DNA from: Candidatus Parvarchaeota archaeon
GTDB taxonomy: Archaea > Micrarchaeota > Micrarchaeia > Anstonellales > VGKX01
Assembly (NCBI GenBank): GCA_016866895.1
Contig: VGKX01000082.1
Span: forward strand, 1-5,312
DNA length: 5,312 nt
Direction of reading: 5' to 3'
The position numbers and the translations under genes were made by a program. This document shows positions 4,862-5,312 of this stretch, piece by piece. Numbering within the stretch: the stretch's first letter is position 1; each line of letters starts with the position of its first letter. The notes beneath the pieces were generated by a model. The model was given only the letters and a program-made list of their open reading frames with translations. It did not search any database and was not told the origin of the DNA.

Positions 4862-5108
4862 GGCATGCAACCAGCTGCTTTCCCTTGCCAAAAGCAACTT
4901 GGTTTGCACGCAGGCCGCCTTTGGGCAGCTTCTTGAAAGGGTGCAGGAACTTGCCGACAAAAAGCGCTTTGACATAATGGTGCAGGTAGGAAAACTCGGA
5001 AGCGACATGCACAGGCTTGTGCTTCGCCATGTGTTTTGGATAACCCTTGAGAGTGCAAAGGGATTTTACAAATCCAGGATAGAGCAGGCCCTAGGCGAGC
5101 TGGAATGA
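4851..5108 (+). CDS. Small uncharacterised helical protein
   Basis: An 85-residue protein predicted as about three amphipathic helices: residues 2-37, a central stretch around 40-62 with RFDIMVQVGKLG, and 63-85 with ESAKGFYKSRIEQALGEL. There are no membrane spans or metal-binding motifs. The frame is closed by a TAA at 4842-4844, so the TTG at 4851 is the only usual start. AAAGGAG ends only one base before it, too close for normal Shine-Dalgarno use. Reinitiation by ribosomes finishing the upstream gene, which stops at 4861, is therefore the likely mode. The 11-base overlap suggests the two products act together. Function is unknown. Coding is supported by the long open frame, amino-acid pattern and position; the exact start is less certain. 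Confidence 0.65.
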   Translation: MELEACNQLLSLAKSNLVCTQAAFGQLLERVQELADKKRFDIMVQVGKLGSDMHRLVLRHVFWITLESAKGFYKSRIEQALGELE

Positions 5109-5131
5109 AAAATCAGCTTCAGGAGCAATAA

Positions 5132-5312
5132 CTAGCCTTGCAAAACACCTGCCTTTCTCCCGACCCATTTTGCAGCCAGATAAAGCAACATAATGGGGAT
5201 GCTCCAGAGAAAGCCAAACACAAGAAATATTGGAAATGCGATTAGCACTAGCACGAAATCATTGACTTTACTGCCGCCTTGCACTATGAAGATTATTGCA
5301 GACAGGGCAAGA
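5132..5312 (-). CDS. C-terminal end of a membrane protein (partial, cut by right edge)
   Basis: Reading the minus strand from base 5311 gives 59 residues to a TAG at 5132-5134. The visible part starts inside a hydrophobic segment (LALSAIIFIV), has a short polar loop (QGGSKVND), then a long hydrophobic stretch of about 28 residues (roughly 19-46, including VLVLIAFPIFLVFGFLW and IPIMLLYLAA), and ends with a basic tail KWVGRKAGVLQG. By the positive-inside rule the C-terminus should face the cytoplasm. It is at least a two-span membrane protein of unknown family. It converges on the helical gene at 4851-5108, with 23 bases between the stop codons. Confidence 0.7.
   Translation of the reverse strand, partial: LALSAIIFIVQGGSKVNDFVLVLIAFPIFLVFGFLWSIPIMLLYLAAKWVGRKAGVLQG

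Noticed and set aside
1..5312. Insertion sequence, CRISPR array, tRNA or rRNA
   Set aside because: No terminal repeats with a transposase, no regularly spaced repeats and no tRNA or rRNA signatures were seen on either strand.

Overview
The window reads as archaeal chromosome. It carries a 37-residue ribosomal protein eL41 gene, which occurs only in archaea and eukaryotes. It has AT-rich TATA boxes about 60 bases upstream of start codons, GGTG-type Shine-Dalgarno sites, oligo-T termination and an archaeal-type riboflavin reductase. Densely packed genes, heavy use of AGG/AGA arginine codons and non-ATG starts (GTG, TTG) fit a small-genome euryarchaeal or DPANN-like lineage, but the lineage cannot be fixed from this sequence alone.

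Layout from left to right. (1) Positions 3-203 are the 3' end of an unrecognised plus-strand gene. (2) A TATA box at 262-270 precedes eL41 (330-443, TTG start), which is too short for normal gene callers. (3) A 176-base spacer contains part of an 8-bp inverted repeat and leads to a two-gene riboflavin operon: GTP cyclohydrolase II (ribA, 620-1300) and the diaminopyrimidinone reductase (arfC, 1315-1983), 14 bases apart. (4) An Lrp/AsnC regulator (1980-2465, minus) runs toward arfC, and the two stop codons share one CTAG. (5) A 165-base divergent intergenic region has a TATA box on each strand and an inverted TTTGTTCA/TGAACAAA repeat, and separates the regulator from glutamine synthetase (glnA, 2631-3992). 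(6) After an oligo-T terminator, a new promoter at 4137 drives two overlapping genes of unknown function: a helical HEAT-like protein (4208-4861) and an 85-residue helical protein (4851-5108). (7) The C-terminal end of a membrane protein comes in on the minus strand from the right edge (5132-5312).

How the genes work together: ribA and arfC catalyse the first two steps of riboflavin synthesis in the archaeal/fungal order, with GTP ring opening followed by ribose reduction. The first enzyme is of the kind familiar from bacteria, and no deaminase is present here. The lrp-glnA pair looks like a nitrogen or amino-acid control unit, with the regulator probably acting on its own promoter and perhaps on glnA. 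Several start codons differ from the longest open frame. The same ruler (GGTG plus 5-6 bases, TATA about 60 upstream) picks one start each for eL41, lrp, glnA and the HEAT-like gene.

I see no mobile element, CRISPR array, tRNA or rRNA. The strongest new items are the hidden eL41 gene, the hybrid riboflavin operon and the symmetric lrp/glnA control region. I found no evidence for a wholly new system.
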